A stretch of DNA of 9,042 bases from JBAYNS01 sp041678625 (GTDB taxonomy: Bacteria; Patescibacteriota; Gracilibacteria; Peribacterales; Peribacteraceae). The notes beneath the pieces are model-generated. The model was not told the DNA's origin. It was given only the letters and a program-made list of their open reading frames with translations, and did not search any database. Numbering within the stretch: the first letter of the stretch is position 1; every line of letters begins with the position of its first letter. This document shows, in pieces, positions 7,512 to 9,042 of this stretch. Made by a program: the position numbers and the translations under genes. The stretch is from contig JBAYNS010000037.1 in the NCBI GenBank assembly GCA_041678625.1, forward strand, positions 1-9,042. Direction: 5' to 3'.

Positions 7512-7939
7512 GCGATCTGTGAAGAATGCTTGAGGGAAGAAAGAACTGTATGACGCACTGTGGTAACAGCTGCAACTTCCTCAAGAGAACGATCTTTCTT
7601 CGCAGCAGCCAACATAACAGGGACGATTTTGGCGAGAGGTGCCGGTCCAAGAGCAAAGAAAAGCTTGGCAATTGCTCTCTCTGACACGCCAGAAAGATCT
7701 GTATCAAGGATAAGAGCTGCAAGATCATCAATGGATGTAGTAGCCTGCGCCCGTTCGATAAAAGCGAGAATCTTAGGGTCATTGATCGTCAAAAGACTCA
7801 AGCGAACATACGCATGCCGTGGTGTGTCGTTGAAGACCTGCGTTTCACTTTCCACCTGCCACCCCTCCTTGAGTTTTGCAGGAAGCGCATCAAAGAGAAC
7901 ATGCTCCTGATCGGTCAGAAAGAGAGTATTGATCATCAC
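7508..7939 (-). CDS. Hypothetical soluble protein, 143 residues, first gene of operon
   Basis: The product has no membrane segment or signal peptide and no family I recognise. Residues 1-55 appear mixed strand/helix, with a short hydrophobic N-terminus that is too weak for a signal. Residues 55-143 look all-helical, including a hydrophobic helix pair around FFALG (94-98) and IVPVMLAAA (105-113). Two starts are adjacent: GTG at 7937-7939 and ATG at 7934-7936. The extended -10 TGCTATAAT ends at 7944, so transcription should begin at about 7936-7938, and the ATG is therefore the more likely start on a leaderless message. The stop overlaps the next start as ATGA. The gene opens the 143-226-1213 operon. 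It could encode a cytosolic partner or regulator of the two membrane proteins; nothing in the sequence decides this. Confidence 0.85.
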   Translation of the reverse strand: MMINTLFLTDQEHVLFDALPAKLKEGWQVESETQVFNDTPRHAYVRLSLLTINDPKILAFIERAQATTSIDDLAALILDTDLSGVSERAIAKLFFALGPAPLAKIVPVMLAAAKKDRSLEEVAAVTTVRHTVLSSLKHSSQIA

Positions 7940-7950
7940 TATAATTATAG
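7939..7950. repeat. Perfect 12-base palindrome CTATAATTATAG
   Basis: The sequence equals its own reverse complement. It therefore presents TATAAT on both strands: minus 7944-7949 and plus 7940-7945. Only the minus-strand copy has the TGn extension. It could be incidental to the -10 box, a bidirectional promoter core, or a dimeric regulator site. Confidence 0.6.
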
Positions 7951-7952
7951 CA
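7944..7952 (-). promoter_or_regulatory. Extended -10 promoter (TGCTATAAT), predicted leaderless start
   Basis: On the minus strand TGC precedes a perfect TATAAT, the extended -10 form recognised by sigma-70-type factors without a strong -35 box. No good -35 is seen 17 bases upstream (TATGAG). Counting about seven bases downstream places the transcription start at 7936-7938, on the start codon of the 143-residue gene, so the 143-226-1213 transcript is probably leaderless. Confidence 0.72.
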
Positions 7953-7955
7953 TGA

Positions 7956-7971
7956 ATGAGATCTCTCTCAT
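7956..7971. repeat. Inverted repeat upstream of the operon -10
   Basis: ATGAGA (7956-7961) and TCTCAT (7966-7971) form a perfect 6-base inverted repeat around TCTC. It covers the -35 region of the minus-strand promoter, where a repressor or activator site would be expected. Regulator binding is inference. Confidence 0.35.
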
Positions 7972-7973
7972 AG

Positions 7974-7995
7974 AAAAAATGCGATCAGCTCCGCA
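7974..7995 (-). terminator. Weak candidate terminator after the right-edge gene
   Basis: On the minus strand TGCG (7995-7992) pairs with CGCA (7983-7980) around an 8-base loop, followed at once by six T residues (7979-7974). It starts 16 bases after the stop of the 8011-9042 gene. The placement and T tract fit an intrinsic terminator, but a 4-base stem, plus one possible G-U pair, is weak, so some readthrough into the next operon is likely. Confidence 0.3.
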
Positions 7996-8010
7996 CACCA
8001 TCTCTGTCTA

Positions 8011-9042
8011 TCAGTGCGATGCTGCCACCAGCGAAAAGGAGAGCTGCGAGCCTTTTGGCATCACAAATGGATCTGCAACACCGGTAATCTGCTTGTTCGC
8101 GGGCAGAACGGCATTCATCGCTGTAAGCAATTGCGAGAGTTCGCTATTGTGAAACGTCAGACTCTTTAGATCATCTTCAGTGAGGACTACTTTTTCTGAT
8201 CCTCCTCCTGCCGCTTTACGGGCGATTGCATCGAGCGCCGAACGGGGAATGCGGATTTCGCCGCGCAGCAAAGGCGCAATCATCGAACCAAAGGATATTC
8301 CTGCCAGAGTGAGCCTGGGGCTCTGGAGCATAGTGGCAATGCGCCGCCCTGCCTCATCGGCCTTCTCTGGATCGGCATGGAGCGCCAGAGTAACCGCTTC
8401 ATCCGTCTCCTGTACGCCGGTAATGTACGGCGTCAGATCCCAATCTTCTTCCCTCGGCGGATCTAAGAGTTTATTCATAAATCGTACCTGGAGCCGGTAC
8501 GGCCTATCGCCCACCAGAAGTTCATATTGTCGATTGAACGCGTAAGGCTTTACTTCTGGAACAGGCGCTGCACCTTCTGGAACAGCAGGTGCGGCACCAC
8601 CACCGGCACTAGGCCGGTTATCGGTTGCCGCAGGCACTGCAGGAGGTGTTCGAGGCAGCTCAGCACTGGAAGGCAGAGGCATATCTGGCGACTCGGGAGA
8701 TACAGGAGAAGGTGTTGCCGACGGGATGGTAATATCGGAGCCATACGCATCAATCGTGCTGGCAGCAAGCGAATCCAGACCGGTCCAGAGCAGAAATTTA
8801 CCCAATGCAGAGCGTACCCGCGGATCTTTCTTCTTGGCCTCTTGCGCCTTTGTGTATATCCACGTGGAAAGATACACAGGGAACAAATGAGTGACTGCGC
8901 GCAGCATCTTTTTGTACCAAGGAATAATGGCGTCTTCCCACTTCTGTCCCTCCCGCGCAAGAAGCAAGCCACCGCGTAACGCCGTTGTATCAAGCTCCGG
9001 TGGCAGAGAAACAGGAACAGTGGGGTTCTGCGATGCCTGTAC
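8011..9042 (-). CDS. Hypothetical protein with Pro/Ala-rich linker, partial at window edge
   Basis: The frame is open to the right window edge, so at least 343 residues are visible and the true start lies outside. A TTG at 8965-8967 could be mistaken for a start, but protein-like sequence continues upstream of it. Visible residues 26-95 form a helical region with a semi-hydrophobic, aromatic stretch (about 46-63, including LFPVYLSTWIY). A Pro/Ala/Ser-rich linker of about 60 residues follows (about 105-165). A C-terminal domain (about 166-343) has predicted strands and helices and a Gly-rich turn near 279-281. I recognise no family. The two-domain layout with a flexible linker is common in envelope proteins, but no anchor is proven here. 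The stop TGA is at 8011-8013. A 71-base spacer with a weak terminator and a promoter separates it from the 143-residue gene. Confidence 0.88.
   Translation of the reverse strand, partial: VQASQNPTVPVSLPPELDTTALRGGLLLAREGQKWEDAIIPWYKKMLRAVTHLFPVYLSTWIYTKAQEAKKKDPRVRSALGKFLLWTGLDSLAASTIDAYGSDITIPSATPSPVSPESPDMPLPSSAELPRTPPAVPAATDNRPSAGGGAAPAVPEGAAPVPEVKPYAFNRQYELLVGDRPYRLQVRFMNKLLDPPREEDWDLTPYITGVQETDEAVTLALHADPEKADEAGRRIATMLQSPRLTLAGISFGSMIAPLLRGEIRIPRSALDAIARKAAGGGSEKVVLTEDDLKSLTFHNSELSQLLTAMNAVLPANKQITGVADPFVMPKGSQLSFSLVAASH

Noticed and set aside
7952..8152. Plus-strand frame of 66 residues starting just after the palindromic promoter
   Set aside because: Only the first 20 or so residues lie outside the antisense of the 8011-9042 gene, the plus-strand -10 lacks an extension, and the composition looks like a shadow of the opposite gene.
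8965..8967. TTG as start of the right-edge gene
   Set aside because: The same frame stays open to the window edge with protein-like sequence (for example TTALRGG before the TTG), so the gene is better called partial.
1..9042. CRISPR array, tRNA, rRNA or transposase
   Set aside because: Reading both strands by eye showed no regularly spaced repeats, cloverleaf-like sequence, rRNA motifs or transposase motifs; a tool-based scan was not possible.

Overview
The window reads as a compact bacterial chromosome segment with tightly packed, mostly minus-strand genes, very short spacers, convergent 3' overlaps and few Shine-Dalgarno sites. Only two genes belong to families I recognise: lepA (elongation factor 4) and a 2H-type RNA 2',3'-cyclic phosphodiesterase (thpR/LigT family). 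TGA is used as a normal stop, which argues against the recoded Gracilibacteria and SR1 lineages. Compactness, many unfamiliar proteins and the lack of SD sites are compatible with a Patescibacteria (CPR) genome such as Peregrinibacteria/Peribacteria. That placement is an inference from style only, with no phylogenetic marker analysed.

Layout, left to right. Positions 3-335 (+) encode a small helical protein of unknown function whose 5' end may lie outside the window. It converges on thpR (317-883, minus) with a 19-base overlap. Positions 897-1283 (+) hold a probable small gene that starts 13 bases from the thpR start and ends inside the antisense of the lepA 3' end. LepA occupies 1192-3048 (minus). 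A 107-base spacer (3049-3155) with a CCTGAGCG...CGAAGGG-type repeat and a small inverted repeat separates it from a 1213-residue unrecognised membrane protein (3156-6797, minus). Upstream of that lie a 226-residue single-span protein (6831-7511) and a 143-residue soluble protein (7508-7939), which overlap by ATGA. A near-consensus extended -10 (TGCTATAAT) sits directly before the 143-residue gene, positioned for a leaderless transcript. At the right edge (8011-9042, minus) is another unrecognised protein with a Pro/Ala-rich linker, open through the window edge.

The minus-strand genes read in the order [partial 343+ residues], promoter, 143, 226, 1213, lepA, then thpR. The 143-226-1213 set is the most credible operon, because two genes are translationally coupled and the third follows after 33 bases. 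Its function is unknown to me. The likely membrane segments in the 226- and 1213-residue proteins suggest an envelope-associated assembly, which is inference. LepA may be read through from this operon or have its own start signals within the repeat-bearing spacer.

The most notable items are this uncharacterised operon with its large membrane protein, a near-perfect DNA hairpin carried in frame inside lepA, and a 12-base perfect palindrome that puts TATAAT on both strands at the operon promoter.
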